Shown: positions 1 to 14,000 of the stretch, in pieces | Layout: the number at the start of each line of letters is the position of its first letter | How positions within the stretch are numbered: the stretch's first letter is position 1 | Assembly: GCF_001625305.1 (NCBI RefSeq) | Contig: NW_017804054.1 | Coordinates: 23,648-87,647, forward strand | Source: Branchiostoma belcheri | Taxonomy: Eukaryota; Chordata; Leptocardii; Amphioxiformes; Branchiostomatidae | Direction: 5' to 3' | DNA length: 64,000 bases | Made by a program: the position numbers and the translations under genes | Notes under the pieces: generated by a model | Told to the model about the DNA's origin: nothing | What the model saw: only the letters and a program-made list of their open reading frames with translations | Database searches by the model: none

Positions 1-49
<49 letters not shown>

Positions 50-56
50 GAGAGAG
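1..56. repeat. (TG)n(AG)n compound microsatellite
   Basis: The window opens in about seven TG units followed by some twenty AG units with one interruption. It is simple-sequence DNA; its left end lies outside the window. Confidence 0.95.
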
Positions 57-1972
57 TGACGCACACAGCTTGCTAGCACCTGACGTAAGAAAAGATTTTC
101 ATCTTAGAATCGACGTAACATGACCAAGAACGGCTGCTCGCCCGGTCTTGCCGATGCAGAAGCTATTATTACTGCCCAGGTTTCGTCAAATCGATCAGCT
201 CGGATCCAAATAATTACCGGCTAACAAGCCTGCAGTTCCAAGGCACTGATCGCGCCTGAGAAACAAGAATATGAAAATGGATCAATAGTGATCATGCCAT
301 TTTTCTTGCCACCATACAACTATATACCGTACATTATCCAACAACTTTGATCCATTTCCACGATATTATTCACCGTTTGCAGATGTATGTGTAATATCAT
401 TTGCAAGTGTAAAACCAGTTGCAATGTTATCACAGATGGTCATCTATCTAACTATCGCCAACACTTCACTGCCCTTCTACTTACATCGTGGAGAATCCAG
501 TATCAGAAATCGAACAGCTTAATCCAGCTGGCGGATATATTGGTGCGAAAGACTAGAAAGAGGTACACAGTGGAGTCCAGACAATTTGCTGGTCAATATA
601 GCTACTATATAGGAACAGAAAGCGTACCTCTATTATTGTACACACACACACACATACAGTACTAGTATCTTACAAACATTACTTCTAGATCAAGTCCTAG
701 ATCTTCGCAACCATTTGCGTAGGAGAAAATCCCCCCACCAAAAAGTGAACCCATCAATACCTTATCTTATTAAGAAATAAACAAATAGAAAATGTCAAAC
801 ACTCATAAAAATCAAAAAGAAAATATTTCAGGCGGAGGTGTTAAGTAACGCGTTTCGAAACGGACCGTTATGATTCTGTTATGGATTTTGCAGCTATGCC
901 GGTAAAGGTTACTATTATATCAATTGAAAGGCCGTGCCATTCTCAGAACAGAAGCCCCGTTACAGAGGCACCAGTGATTTACTCCTGTGGTGCATCCCGT
1001 ACATGTTACCGATCAATGTCAGGGGCACGGGGAAGTAAATATGACGGAACAGGTGCCTAATGTGAGAAGGAGCGGGTACAACGAAGTAAGAAGTGCTCAC
1101 AGGTACCAGGTCTAGTAGATAGACTGTGTAGAAATCATATATAGCTATGTTTGTTGTACATATACAAAGAAGGTACATGAAATTAGATATCGAACACATG
1201 GAGATTTTTCATCATCAGTAATATTGACAGCCAAAATTAAAGCATACCATACCATCGTATAATTTTCCTGAAATGAAACTTAATTAATTAAAATCTTTTA
1301 ATATTTACCATGATAAGTACCATGACAATGTCGTAGGTGTAGAATTTCTATGATTAATATACTACACCTGCCGTGTGATAGAGAGAAGGTAACTATAATT
1401 GACGTTCAACGACCACTACGTGTTGGTGTTCTGTTTAGTATTACCATATATCAACCCTTAAGTACTTCCTCTCTTTAATCTACTTATCCGCCAGATGATG
1501 ATGTTATGCAAGGTTAGCCACTAGTAACATTGTAGTTATCCGACACCAGAACATGCCACATGTGTGTGTACAATAGGACTATTCCATCTACATGCTTTTA
1601 AGGAGGGGCCGTGCTTTGAGCTTCATATTTCTATCTCCTAAACAATCCAAGTGCGGCTTTTTCAAACACTTCTCTGCCCAAATATACTCTTCGAAAGTCG
1701 TATCCTATCTTATTCCTTGCTCCTAGGTCCTCTTGTTATCGCTGTATTTTGTCCCTCCAAGGTCATTCTTAATGGCATAAGTGCCGATTCTAAATCATAA
1801 CAATAAAAATCATCATCAACCGGTCGATATGTCTGACTTTCAGACTGTGTTGTTGCCATGACGACAGACTGACTGGCGCAGTATCCGGCCGTCTGTTGGA
1901 CCGTTACGTCGTCCTCCGCTGCTGTGAGGTGTTCCAGTGCCTACCATAGACGGGCCACGCAAAGTCGTCTCC
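57..1972. other. Upstream flank of the cadherin gene, no recognised gene
   Basis: About 1.9 kb without a recognisable coding exon, RNA gene or repeat family. A promoter and any 5' UTR should lie here or further left, but I see no convincing TATA box or initiator. Just before the start codon there are two short upstream ATGs, at 1829 (in frame, stopped after ten codons) and 1858 (stopped after four codons). They may be uORFs if the 5' UTR reaches that far. A short CA run occurs near 640-656. Confidence 0.5.
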
Positions 1973-2051
1973 ATGTTACCGACAGTGCCTTTCCCGGAGT
2001 TGTCCGTCCTCGTGGCGACTGTCGTGGTATGGACATCTCGTACAGTCCAAG
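1973..2051 (+). CDS. CDH23: Exon 1: start codon and signal peptide
   Basis: Encodes 26 residues starting MLPTVPFPELSVLVATVVVW, a short polar start followed by a hydrophobic core (LSVLVATVVVW), as expected for a secretory signal. It ends CAA G|GTAGGA in phase 1, which fits the phase-1 exon 2 to give TVQ-GNNPPFF. The human counterpart also places PFFT a few residues after the signal. The exon is too short to be found as a plain ORF. An additional non-coding 5' exon cannot be excluded. Confidence 0.8.
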
Positions 2052-5000
2052 GTAGGAAAAAATGGAAGCGCATTTTCTCTTTGCAAAAAGTGTTTCTTGT
2101 TTGAAGCTTTAGGCACAGTACGATTATCTTAAAACTTGCTTTCTTTTAGGTTAGAGGCATGTAAACGCTATAAACTGTATTTCCCTATTTCTTGATTCTC
2201 TTGTTCATTGAAACCACATTATTTTTACCCCGATATATAATATGCTTTGTTTAGAAAATACGATTGCAATACATCTACTTGCTAATGGTTGCAATTCGTA
2301 GGGCCGTGGTCACTCAGCAGTTCATTGTTCCTGTCGAAAAGAGCTAGGCCTCAGAAATTACCCCGTAAAGTGAACCTGTATGTACCGTACTGTTAATATC
2401 GTCTGCCTTTCTTGTCACAAAAGGTGGCAGATTGCCTCTTCGGTGAACTGAACAAGTTCGAGATCATTTCCGCTTTTTGATATCGTATTTCTTTGCAGGC
2501 AACAACCCTCCGTTCTTCACTATGACACAGCAAGAATGGATATGGACTCTACCAGAGGATACACCAAGAGGTAATCTGGTTATCCGAAGTAAATAAAATA
2601 AGTACAAGGAAAACGTCGTTCATTCCAAAGCTTTCTAGCATTTTCCTCTCTCGTAGCGTTTCATAAAGTTATAGTTGTTGGAATATTCTTGCATGATATC
2701 TCGGAAAAGTATTTAGAAATGCAGACGACTTTTTGGGAGTTTTTGTTGAAGTTTCCCGTACGCAAAGCCCCCTGGGATTGTTGACCTATTTGACCTCAAG
2801 AACAAAATTCCGTCAGCTAGTTCAGGCCACTGACATTTTGCAGTTTTCTTCATTACTTTTACTCTGTATTTGGTTTGTGTTTGTGTGTTCGCAGTTGTAT
2901 CTCACGGTAGGTTGGACATGTTGAAAAAAATTATTTGATTCTCGGTTTATAGTTGATATTTAGTTCAGAATATGCAGATTGTTTTATTTTCAATGCATCT
3001 ATGTTTCAGGGTGTTGAAATAAACTATTTGGTGTATGCGGTAATCTGCGAGTTTTACAAAAAATAAAGGGACAATAAATATGCTTATATTTCTGATATAC
3101 CAGGAACTGCCATAGCCCAGCTGACAGCGATTGACCCTGAGGGAAAGTCCGTTATGTATGGGGTGGAGGGGGAGATCGGACAGAGGTACTTCCTGGTGGA
3201 CCCCATCACTGGTATAGTGGAACTGTACAGGGAGTTTGATAGAGAGGTAAGGGGCACTGTATGCCTCAGTCACATTAATGAAATATCATATCAATATACT
3301 GTAAATTGATCAATTTTTAGCACTCTTAATTAAAATTGTGTGTAACATGTTACGCTTTGAAAATCAAGCTTTTACAGTATTTTGGAGTTTGTAGTTAAAA
3401 TAACCGTCATAACAAATTTGAAGATATATGTATGAAGAAGTCTGCAGTCCCTACTACATAGTCCAGTATTTCAACCCCCAACCTCTTGGTTCTACATGTG
3501 GATAATCAGTCTGTCATCCCTTTAGACCAATTTGTGTTTCTGGAAGCTACTTTTTGAGATGTTAACTAGAATATGCTGCAAAATTTTTACATCAACAATG
3601 ACATACTACAGCGTTTCCACCATTCCAGGTTGATGATGAATACACAGTCAAGTTCTCCGTTATTGACGATGCACCTGCTAACAAGGTAACAATGTCTTAT
3701 AGTTATATTTCAGGATTTTTTGTTAGGCTAACGTTGATCCCTAAGATGTGGTCACATACTTCATACGATAGGTCAATGTCAGGAAATTGAGGTTAATGAC
3801 AGGAAATTGAGGGCATTCCTGAGACAGTCATAGATGTGTTGTACAAAATTTAGCGGTCGTGTGGGAGTAGGTTGCTGTATATCCTTGTCAGTGGTTAGTT
3901 CCTATAATAGCCTAACTGAAAATACTCTGACAAATTAAAAAGTCATGCTTAGTCTTATACACCACATAGCTTTAGCATGGGCACTGTCCAGCTCATAATG
4001 TTTGTACAAATTGGCAAAAGTCAAGTATTGAAAGATATGATTTGTTTTCTAGATTGTGAATATATGCACTACACTTCAATTGCAACCAATCAAACCACAA
4101 ACTAACCTATTATATATATATTTATAACCAACCAATCATCTAACCTATCATGTTAACCATCTGTTAACTACAAAAGTTAAATTTGTCCGCTGGTAGGTTG
4201 AACACGAGGCCACAATCTACATCACAGATGTTAATGACAACCCACCTACATTTGAAGGGACTCCCTACGAAACTAAAATACCAGAGGTGAGTACTTGTAC
4301 ATGTGCCATAAATAAGTTTTCCTTTCACATATAATCTTCTAATACTAAATCTTGTGAATCATCTCTCAAGACATTTATCAATTATAGTGCTTGAAGTTTA
4401 ATGGTATGTTTGTGTGTGGATAGTGTTCAGCACCAAGGACAGGCATGTTTGCATGTGTGTGGATAGTGTTCAGCACCAAGGCCAGGCATGTTTACCTGTG
4501 TGTGGATAGTGTTCAGCACCAAGGACAGACATGTTTATATGTGTGCGGATAGTGTTTAGCACCAAGGACAGGCATGTTTATATGTGTGTGGATAGTGTTC
4601 AGCACCAAGGACAGACATGTTTACTAGTGTATTGCAGGAGTATAACACCAGGCACACTTTGTTAAACACATACAATATAACAGTGCTTAAGCTTCAAATG
4701 AACCATGGGAAGAAGGTAAAACGTCCTAGATTACTGTCAATCAGTGTGAACTCCTAAGAATCTGAAAAAGAAGTTATCCCATATTCTGGTAACAAATACA
4801 TTGATGAATCAGATGTCAATTTGCTGTTGGTTCCATGCATAAAATATTGTACACTTTATATGCTCATAGGTGGTAATTTTTGAAAGACAATTTGTAAGGT
4901 CCGATCATTTAACAGTAAAATTTTGATATCAGGAATGCTTGCAAAATATATCTCCACTTGAGTCTTATATACAGTCTTATAAATGCTGACCCAAGCACAG

Positions 5001-8000
5001 CAACCTTTTGAAAATATCAGTACTGGCCACAAGGCTTCCATTATGCAGGTAGTTTATTGATTTTTGGATAAAACGGCAGGTATTTTTATTGTCCTCATCA
5101 AGCCATGCAGTCTGGCTTGATACTACCATCAGCTCTAAACTATATCCAATTTATTTTTACTGTGACCTTTTGAAGTCAGACCAGGCTAACTTTACAGTTA
5201 AATTTGGAATGACCTTGTAGCATTATCAAGGCTTCTAAAACATTTGAAAAAGTTATGCTCTAATTGCCTTTGAAATGTATTCAAATCTTAAATTCAAATC
5301 CTCATCAACAGAAATGCAAATCTAGGGCCACACAAACTTATTGTGTGGATGGCATTTGAAGTAATGTACTTATCATTATCATTAATTATAATCTTTTCAG
5401 TCCTCAGGAAGCAAAAAGATTGTTGATTTGTTTTTCCTTGTCTATGCAGGACTTACCAGTTGGTAGTACAGTGTTCACTGTACAAGCCAGAGATCCGGAC
5501 AAGGGAGCCGGGGGCACAAACACTTTCTTCTTTGATCCTGTAAGTATTAGACGACTTGAAACTGTATACAAGCAATTGCCATGACTACCAAGGTGGTAGG
5601 TGAAAAGCCTACCAATGATTTTCAAATGTCTTCAAATAGTTTGCATGTTCATGATGCATTGCCTGAAAAACAGGTTTTAATGTACCTGAGTATTACTACT
5701 GATGAAATGAATAAACTGAAACTGATGTAAACAAAAACAGTGATTGCTGGCATAGGCACATTTACCTGTGTGTGGATGGTGTTCAGCACCAAGGAGAGGC
5801 ATGTTTACATGTATGCGGATGGTGTTCAGCACCAAGGACAGGCATGTTTACATGTGTGTGGATGGTGTTCAGTACCAAGGACAGGCATATTTACCTGTGT
5901 GTGGATGGTGTTCAGCACCAAGGACAAGCATGTTTACATGTGTATGGATGGTGTTCAGCACCAAGGACAAGCATGTTTACCTGCATGTGGGTGGTGTATA
6001 ACACCACAACATGAATGTGAATTTTTGGCTAAAGATGATATATCATCATTGATAACTGATGTTGTGTTATAACAATTTGTCTACCAGCCGTCTCCCAAGT
6101 TCCGGATCAGCAGTGTTGATGGTCATGTGATCCTTATCAGAGCTTTAGACTACGAGGAGAAGAATGTGTACAAGCTCAAAGTTGTTGCCAAGGTAACTGT
6201 CAATCATTGTCATTGATGAAGGTTAGACATCCAGGTAGTAAGATACCCAAGTTAACAGTTGCCTAGCAACTGCATAGATTTTGAAAATGGCAGATGTTTA
6301 AGGTAGCATCCACTACTAGTATCTTTTGTCATTGACTTTGGAATCATTGCCATTGTATTGTTAGTTTATTGTAGCATTAGCACATTTGGCATCATAATGA
6401 AGGTGAATAATATCATTGATAATGTAAAAAAATTGCCTTGCAGAAGATTACTTAAAGGAGGATTTTAATGTTTGAAGAAAAGAGACACAGCTATTAACTG
6501 TTAAAATCATGATCATTGTTCTTGACTTCTATTGTTGTCTTAATCCTTTTGTCTTACAAGCCCTGAGTCATTGTAATAAGTGCAGAAACCATTTAGTATT
6601 CATGTGCATGAACTGGAGCATGGCTGATTTGCTGGACTCCAGTGGAGTATCGATTCTGTCTTCTTCAACGAGTTATACTTCCTCCAGGCTAACAATACGT
6701 AAGGCCGCATCAATTCAATCTGTTGGTTCTCTGATTTAAAGAAATACTATTTGTAGATCAGCATCCAAGTTTAGGCCATGGTATGCACAGTTTCAGCTAG
6801 TTACCCTCTTGTTAACTTATAAGTTTAAAATGAAATGGGAAAAAAGGAAATAGATTGGTGTGGCCTTATAGAACTATGCTATGTAGGGCTCTGTGTCTTA
6901 GCTCCCTATTTCCACCTGGCAGTTTTAGTGCCCAGCGGGGGATGAGATTACATGTTTTACCATTTGTATGCAGTTTTACTGGCAACCCCATTGGGCACGA
7001 AAGGTCACTGTGTGGGTTTTTCCATAGATCAGCTGCCCATGCACAGAGGCAGAAGTAGTGTATATCAGTCAGGCAGTCGGAATAAAAACAATTCACTGTA
7101 TATTACTGTCTGTACATAATTTTACATGAAAAGATGTAAAACAATCTTATAATTTTGTTTCTCATCTTTCTTCAAGAACTTGTGATTTATGAAATATCTG
7201 AGTTTGTTTCAATGTACATGTACGTTGTGTTCATGTATAACAGTGAGGCAGAGAAATTTCAGTCACACTAATTTGGTGAGGCCCAGCAGGCTGCTGAGAA
7301 TTACTCATTCAGTTGTAGAATGATGTGATATTCCCCGCTTTGCTGCAGATGTAGTACATGCTTGAGTTATGGAGTGTATCTTAATTGCAGAGATGCTCTA
7401 ATTTTGTTTTTACCAGCGGTATCTTGAATCAATGATACTTATTAGAATTACACAGACATTAAATGGGTTCAACTTGGTACATCCAACTACAAATTATTCC
7501 GTCATGTTTGTCTTACCATAGGCTTATAATGTCAAACTGAGAACATTCTAGTGACAGTCATTGATGTGTGCTGCAACATTCAGCTGTGACAAAGAAAAAG
7601 TTGTCATAGATCCTTCTTGAGGGTTCCTCTGTCATTGCTTTCCATAGAATTCTATGACAAGAAAAATTATATGATGCATAGTGTACACGTGCATGCACAT
7701 GTATTTACATGTTCTTACACTAACTCAGGGATGTAGCAAATCTATAACAAGCTACCTGTGATAGGTGGTTCAATCAGATTCTCACACATCATTGTCAAGT
7801 CTGCTTCCTTACCTACATGTAACGTTACCAGCTGAAATGTCATGTGGCATTGGCAATGAATAGGTAATGAATAATTCCATTACAGGTGATGATATCCCAC
7901 CACGTCTGCCGGCAACTGTTAATGCCTCCTAATAAATGAATTATGGGGGTAGGGATGGGAGGGTTGTTAATTTACGAAGTGTGAAATTGCATCCTAGGTT

Positions 8001-11000
8001 TTGGTGCTACATATAGATGTTAGACTGTTTTATTTCTTCACGTTGTCACAGCAGGGTTGATAATTTGATCAGAATGTTAAAAGCTGCTTCACTGCTTGAG
8101 GATTTAGACTATTTATCTTTTTCCTCTGACTTTATTACTTTATGTTAATGAATAGAAGTACATGTATATGAAAAAAAAGAATTGCAGAAAGTAGAATGCA
8201 AGGTGAAAATTATGGTTAGTCTAAGACATTAGACTGTATATATGTATGATAACCCCTGTAGTCAGCATTGATATCACACCCTGATATTATACCTCTGCTC
8301 AGCTTTTACTATAATACATTTTGTACATTCTAGACTGCTATTTCACTTCACCCTTTTGAAAGAGCTTACTCTTGCACTTTGTTCCTGCTCTCAGACTAAT
8401 GCTTTCCTCTACTTTCCTGTGCCCTTCTGTGACTTTCCCATGACTCTTCTGTGGCCTCTACTTTTAGAATGTGTTTGAAGAGGTGAGCATTAGGGGTTTC
8501 TTCAAGCATGTTTTGAACAATATTCTTTCAATGACTTCAATGACTTAATGCAGTATTATTATGTGACATGAAGAAGTTTTTTAAGTGAGCATGTAGAAAG
8601 TACGTATTTTTATATTTCTCAATCAGAGTACAAATCAAAAACTCTTTGCTATCTTCATAACTTACATGTATGAATGGTTTGCATGAGAGGTGTAGTTTAA
8701 CACTGAAAAGCCTTTTGTGCTATTTACTCTAGAAAGGTAATAATCGTGATATTTATTTTCCATGTATATTCTTTGATTCAAGTGACTGTGGGACACAACA
8801 ATAATTACTTACAGGATTTCTAAATTCAATTTCCAAAATTTTAAGTTTCTCTTATATTTCACAAACATTTAAAATAAAAAAGGAACAAAAAGAACAAAAT
8901 CCATTTTGTCTCCTTCAGGATGGAGGTAACCCCTGGTTGTCCACTTCCACCAACCTGGTGATCCAAGTCAAGGATGTCCAAGACTCAGACCCAATCTTCC
9001 TTGGCCTGCCTTATGACGCCACCGTTAGTGAAGACGCAGAAGTTGTGAGTCTAGAAAATGATCTTATTCACTTAAGTCTTACCAAGGCCACAATAATTCA
9101 ATATTCTGGTTATCAGGTAATGCTGCATTGGAAAATCAACATGAAAATTATGTCAAATTTAGACACAGACTTTCCTTTTACTATGTCTTTATTTTTTAGA
9201 AAAAATCTATGAAATAAACTAATGTGGCCCATGTTTTGCCTTGGCAAAGAATTTCTTCAAATGTCGAGCTTGTGAAGGTATCTCTTCACAGAAGATTCTT
9301 AATACTTAACTTCTTGTTTTCTTTAGGGTCATGTTATAGTAAGGATATCTGCAATGGATCAAGATTCAGGCATTCCGAATGACATCCAGTACAGTATAGT
9401 CACAGGTATGCAGAGTGGTTTATCCTTCATATTCATCAAAGTCAGTCAGCTCTTTTATCAGTGATCAAATGCCATAATTATATAAATGATAATGCCATTA
9501 TTTCCTTTTTTTGGCAAGAAATATTGGGATTGAAGGCACCTGATGTCAATGTTCATCAGAAAAGGCCACCAGGTCTTTTCTACATTTGATGCAAACTTAG
9601 ATTAAAGGTGTTCCAGTTGGGTCTTATCCAGAAATATCCTGTGTTTATATTTCATGACACACTGGAAATTTCTGCTGTTTTTCTAGCTTTAGCAATTTTT
9701 TCATGACAAATGGAGAAATGCAAAATGTATTTGCACCTTTTGCTGTCAATCAGTTGTTTTGTAGAAGATGTAATGATATGTAGGCTGCTTTTTGGTGGAG
9801 TCACTCTAATGCATTCAAATTTCATGCAGATTAATTCTTGTACCATCTCTAGCATCCAAATCTTGATAACAATTCTAATTTCATTAAGCAGACATGAATA
9901 CTCTTAAAGGAATTGTCATGCAGACCCATCCCTTTGCTTAAGCTACAGAGTCTCGTAAAAGTACCCTTAATTATAAAACTAGGTCAAAGCTGTAAATTTT
10001 TCCATAGTAAGAAAATACTAAATGCTTGAAATATGTGTCGTTTGAATGAACTGGTATTAAAATCTTCCTAATGTTGCGAATTGTCTTTGTGTAAATGTTT
10101 CTTTTCCATGGAAATCAGATTCTTGAGGTTCATCATTTCCAATACTTGACAATGTAATCTACATGGTTCCACTGTGTGTTAATTTGATGACAACCAAGTA
10201 CTTAGATTTTATCAGTTGTTGCCAACCATTAAGTAAACGACTTTCATTACCACTATTTTTCAAGATCAATTTGCCTTCAATCTTATTTTGTTATGTCCAT
10301 ACATTTGGGCAATCTAATGTAAATGGATAGCTTTTCAGCACCAAGGAGATTATGGAAGATACTAAAGCAAAAACATTTACATAGCGAGCTTTTATTTTTT
10401 ACACACACTGGAAATCAATAAGATGATGAAATAGAATGATTGGATTTGCTTATTGAGTGAGTGTTAGTGAGTAATGAAAACAGATGTACTTTTTGGGGAG
10501 TATAGACTTGTGACTTGTCAGTTTTAAAACAAATAATTTATTGACATGCTGCTTTGACAAGTTGTTTTGAATGTTTTTAAAACAGGAAATGTGGACGGTG
10601 TGCTTGACCTTGACGATCTTACTGGTGAACTGAGGGTAGCCAAGGTCATTGACAGGGAGGCAGAAGGTTTCAACCAGGGGCCACTGACCATCACTGTACA
10701 GGTACGACAGTTTCCTTCCTTTTCTGTCCTCTCATTCAAGTGAAGAAGATGATGTTGAATGATAAAACCTTAAATGCCCAAATAAGGCAAACATTGGAGC
10801 ACTGCAGGTGAGTATTGGTGCTTATTGCAATGCTGAATATGACTGATGTAATGTCGGGTCTCATATTTTTACCCTGTATTCTAAGACCCCAACACTAAAA
10901 TGACAGCATTATCAAGGCCTTCTCAATATTGTCTTAAACACCAGGATATCTGCAGTGTACATGCCTTGGAGATTACTGATTCTGCACTCTTTAGTTGATC

Positions 11001-14000
11001 TTTTAAGTTCACCCTGTCTTATAGGTTCACAGCAGAATTATGAGTCAGAGTAGACCTTGATTATCAAGACCATTTTGCTGATTTTTTTACAATAAATCCA
11101 CATGCTGGGTCTGTACAAAAGATGACAGATGTTCTACATGTGCTAGCAAATGTGAATTATTGTTTAAGCTCCCCTCTGTGCCTGGTGCTCTGACCCTGTA
11201 TGTGTGATACATGGCGCCAATATCCCGGCTATGCCTACCTGTCCTCAGTGCTGGATGGATATTGATAGACGGATTATGTTTACTATCACAGCAGGTAAAC
11301 CTGTTATGCCTCATCCCCGGGTGTCATACGTCAGTTCTGCTCTAGTTGCCGTTAAGAGTGGTGCAATACGTTCACGGCCGGGGGTGGAAATTAATATTTC
11401 ACAGGATCAGTCGTGGAGACAGATGCGGCGGCATAAAGTGGTTTAGAGGGTTTTGCAGACACTGCAGGATGCTGTAACACATTTGCACTTTGTTTGGAGA
11501 AAAGCATACCAGAGCACATTACAGAACATACCACCACTCTTGAAACATAAACAGAATGAGGAAGCATAATACAATGTATGTTTCATTATCCAGTTATGCA
11601 TTCCAATGTCACATTTTGCAAAAAATTACTCTAGAAAACGCAATGGCATTCTGTCAACATACTGTAAAATTTATGGTGAAGTAAATGGTTTTTATGTTGA
11701 TGGGGTTTACATGTAAAACCCCCACAATACCACGATGCTGATCTTTTTAATCATAGCAGAGTGCTTAGTGCATTATATTTGTTGTATTCTTGTAACATAA
11801 TAAAACAAGTCTGACACACCCCTTAATTAGCACAACAGATTCATCAATTGATTCCTTGCTTTTTTTTATCATAATTTTCTTGTTGCCTCCTAAAAGCTTT
11901 CTCCAATTTAAGAGATGAAGAAGAAGACAGAGCCATTTGTAGCAAACCTGCAGCAGTTGATCTTCTGGTCTTTCTTTGTAATATGTCATTAGTATTTGAC
12001 TCTAGATCTCTGAATAGCACATGTATTTATGAATATAATACCTATTAATCTTTTCTGCAATAAACTGAGGTCAGATTTATCAAAATCCCTTGAAAGTACT
12101 CAAATTGGCTAGCTTGCTTTTGGGTATAATCCATCAAAACTGGTGAAATATAGCCTATCTGTAATGGTGGTGACCTCACCACTATTGAATGACTGCTGAG
12201 GTTGAAATGGTCCCACGCAGGCTATTTGGTAAATAGGCCCTCATTGTGAAATGGCTTTGTGATTATGGCTTGTGGATTAAACTAAAAAGGCCTAGGTTTG
12301 AATGGTGACATTCAAAACATTATGATTCATATCTTTTGTGCAAAACAATCTTTTGAAACATATTTTGGAACAGCTACTTGTGGAATCTGATGCAGTATTG
12401 TGGATAACATCTGCCAAAAATTGAAACTGAAAAATTCACCAAAATTAAAAATTTATATGAATTATGGATGTCATTATTATGCAAAATACCTTCCTATGAC
12501 TTGTAACCTTAATTGCTAATTTTTGTTGAAAGTTTTCTGATTTTGTCAGCTCTGTTTTTGAACTCATCACTGTAATATAATGCCTACTAGTATTGGGATT
12601 CTTAAACATTTCTTTGTTTCATCTCTCCAGGCACTTGAGATTCCCACCGCAGATTCCCTGGGTGGTGCTTTTATCCGTACGACCTTTGACATTGCCATCA
12701 TTGATGTCAATGATGAGACACCCACCTTTGACCAATCAGAGTACAGCATCACTGTGTCTGAATCCACCCTTGTTGGAGCAGCCTTGCCCCTGACTCTACA
12801 GGTCAACGACCCTGATGAGGTAAGGGGTCATTATTGGAAAATAAAGCAAAGAAACACACACCTAGATCTTCTGGTTGATGGTAATGTTTTTGCTAGACTA
12901 ACAATGAAGTTTTAGAAGAGAAAGTAGTGCAGGCTTGCAGTTTTATTTTACTTGTAGCCTACATTTGACAAGGTTGAGCACCAAGCAAACTGCTTGTTTC
13001 CTGATGTGCTTCAGTTACCAGACAGATTGTAAGCCAGAAAGATTATCACCCTTAAATCTTACCCATGCTCCCCTGTGTGATGGAAGAGTTATGTTAAGTC
13101 ACCCCTGGCAAGGTCAAATGTGACCGGTTCATCAATGTCAAATGACCTGACCTTGGGAGAGCTGGTCTGCATTTGAAGTACTGTGATTCATGGTAGCCTT
13201 TGAACACTACAGACTGATGCTGAGATTAGGTTATACATGTTCCAAAATACATATGTTGCAGTGATAGATATTTGATGGCATTTTGTACTTTCACAGTAGT
13301 GTATACTAAAAAATGGTGCATAATCTAACCCATAATATTTGTACCAAAACTCTAGCCCTGACGCTATGTTGGTTATTTTGAAGCATCCTTAGCAAAGCTA
13401 CAGAAATGTTTGTTAACCTTCTCGCTGATGAAGTATTAAGCCCACTGGCATCAAATTTGTATTGGTTACAGGGTTAGGCAAGTATGTCGGCAGAACGTAC
13501 TGCGCCTGCGCAAAACCCTGATTTTTCACGATTTTTGTTGGATTTTGGTTACCATTGCATTAGAATTTTGCCTGTTGCAGAGGATATCTTTTCCATCACA
13601 ACATTTAGAACTACAGACGAGATGTTAACCTTATATACGCGAATACAACCTTACCTTATATAAGACATTCTGCCGATATACTGGTTAGGCAGCAGAAAGA
13701 CACAAAGCTGTACTATATATATGACATCTTATCTTCTTGTTTCAGGAAGAAAATGGTGCCTACATGCTGCATCTGGTGGGGCGTACGGCCCCCCAGTTCT
13801 TGGTGTCTCCGTCCTCGGCCATGGGTGAGGCTGCCATCACCCTCAGGGTCAACAAACCTCTGGACTACGAGGTGGAACAGACACACCTGCTGGAGGTAAG
13901 GGGTCAAAGATCACTTTGAATTTCATAAAATGGTAAAAACTTGCAAGATCTTGATCATAAATATTTGTTTCAATGAGGCATTGGATCAAGAATTATTTCT

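Noticed and set aside
1840-2073. Minus-strand 77-codon ORF over the start exon
   Set aside because: It is antisense to the signal-peptide exon and has no recognisable domain; the plus-strand exon explains the locus.
5740-6072. Open frames in all three plus frames reading Cys/Trp-rich repeats (CSAPR, CGWC)
   Set aside because: They are a by-product of the stop-free 43-bp minisatellite inside an intron; the reading differs by frame and there is no splice logic.
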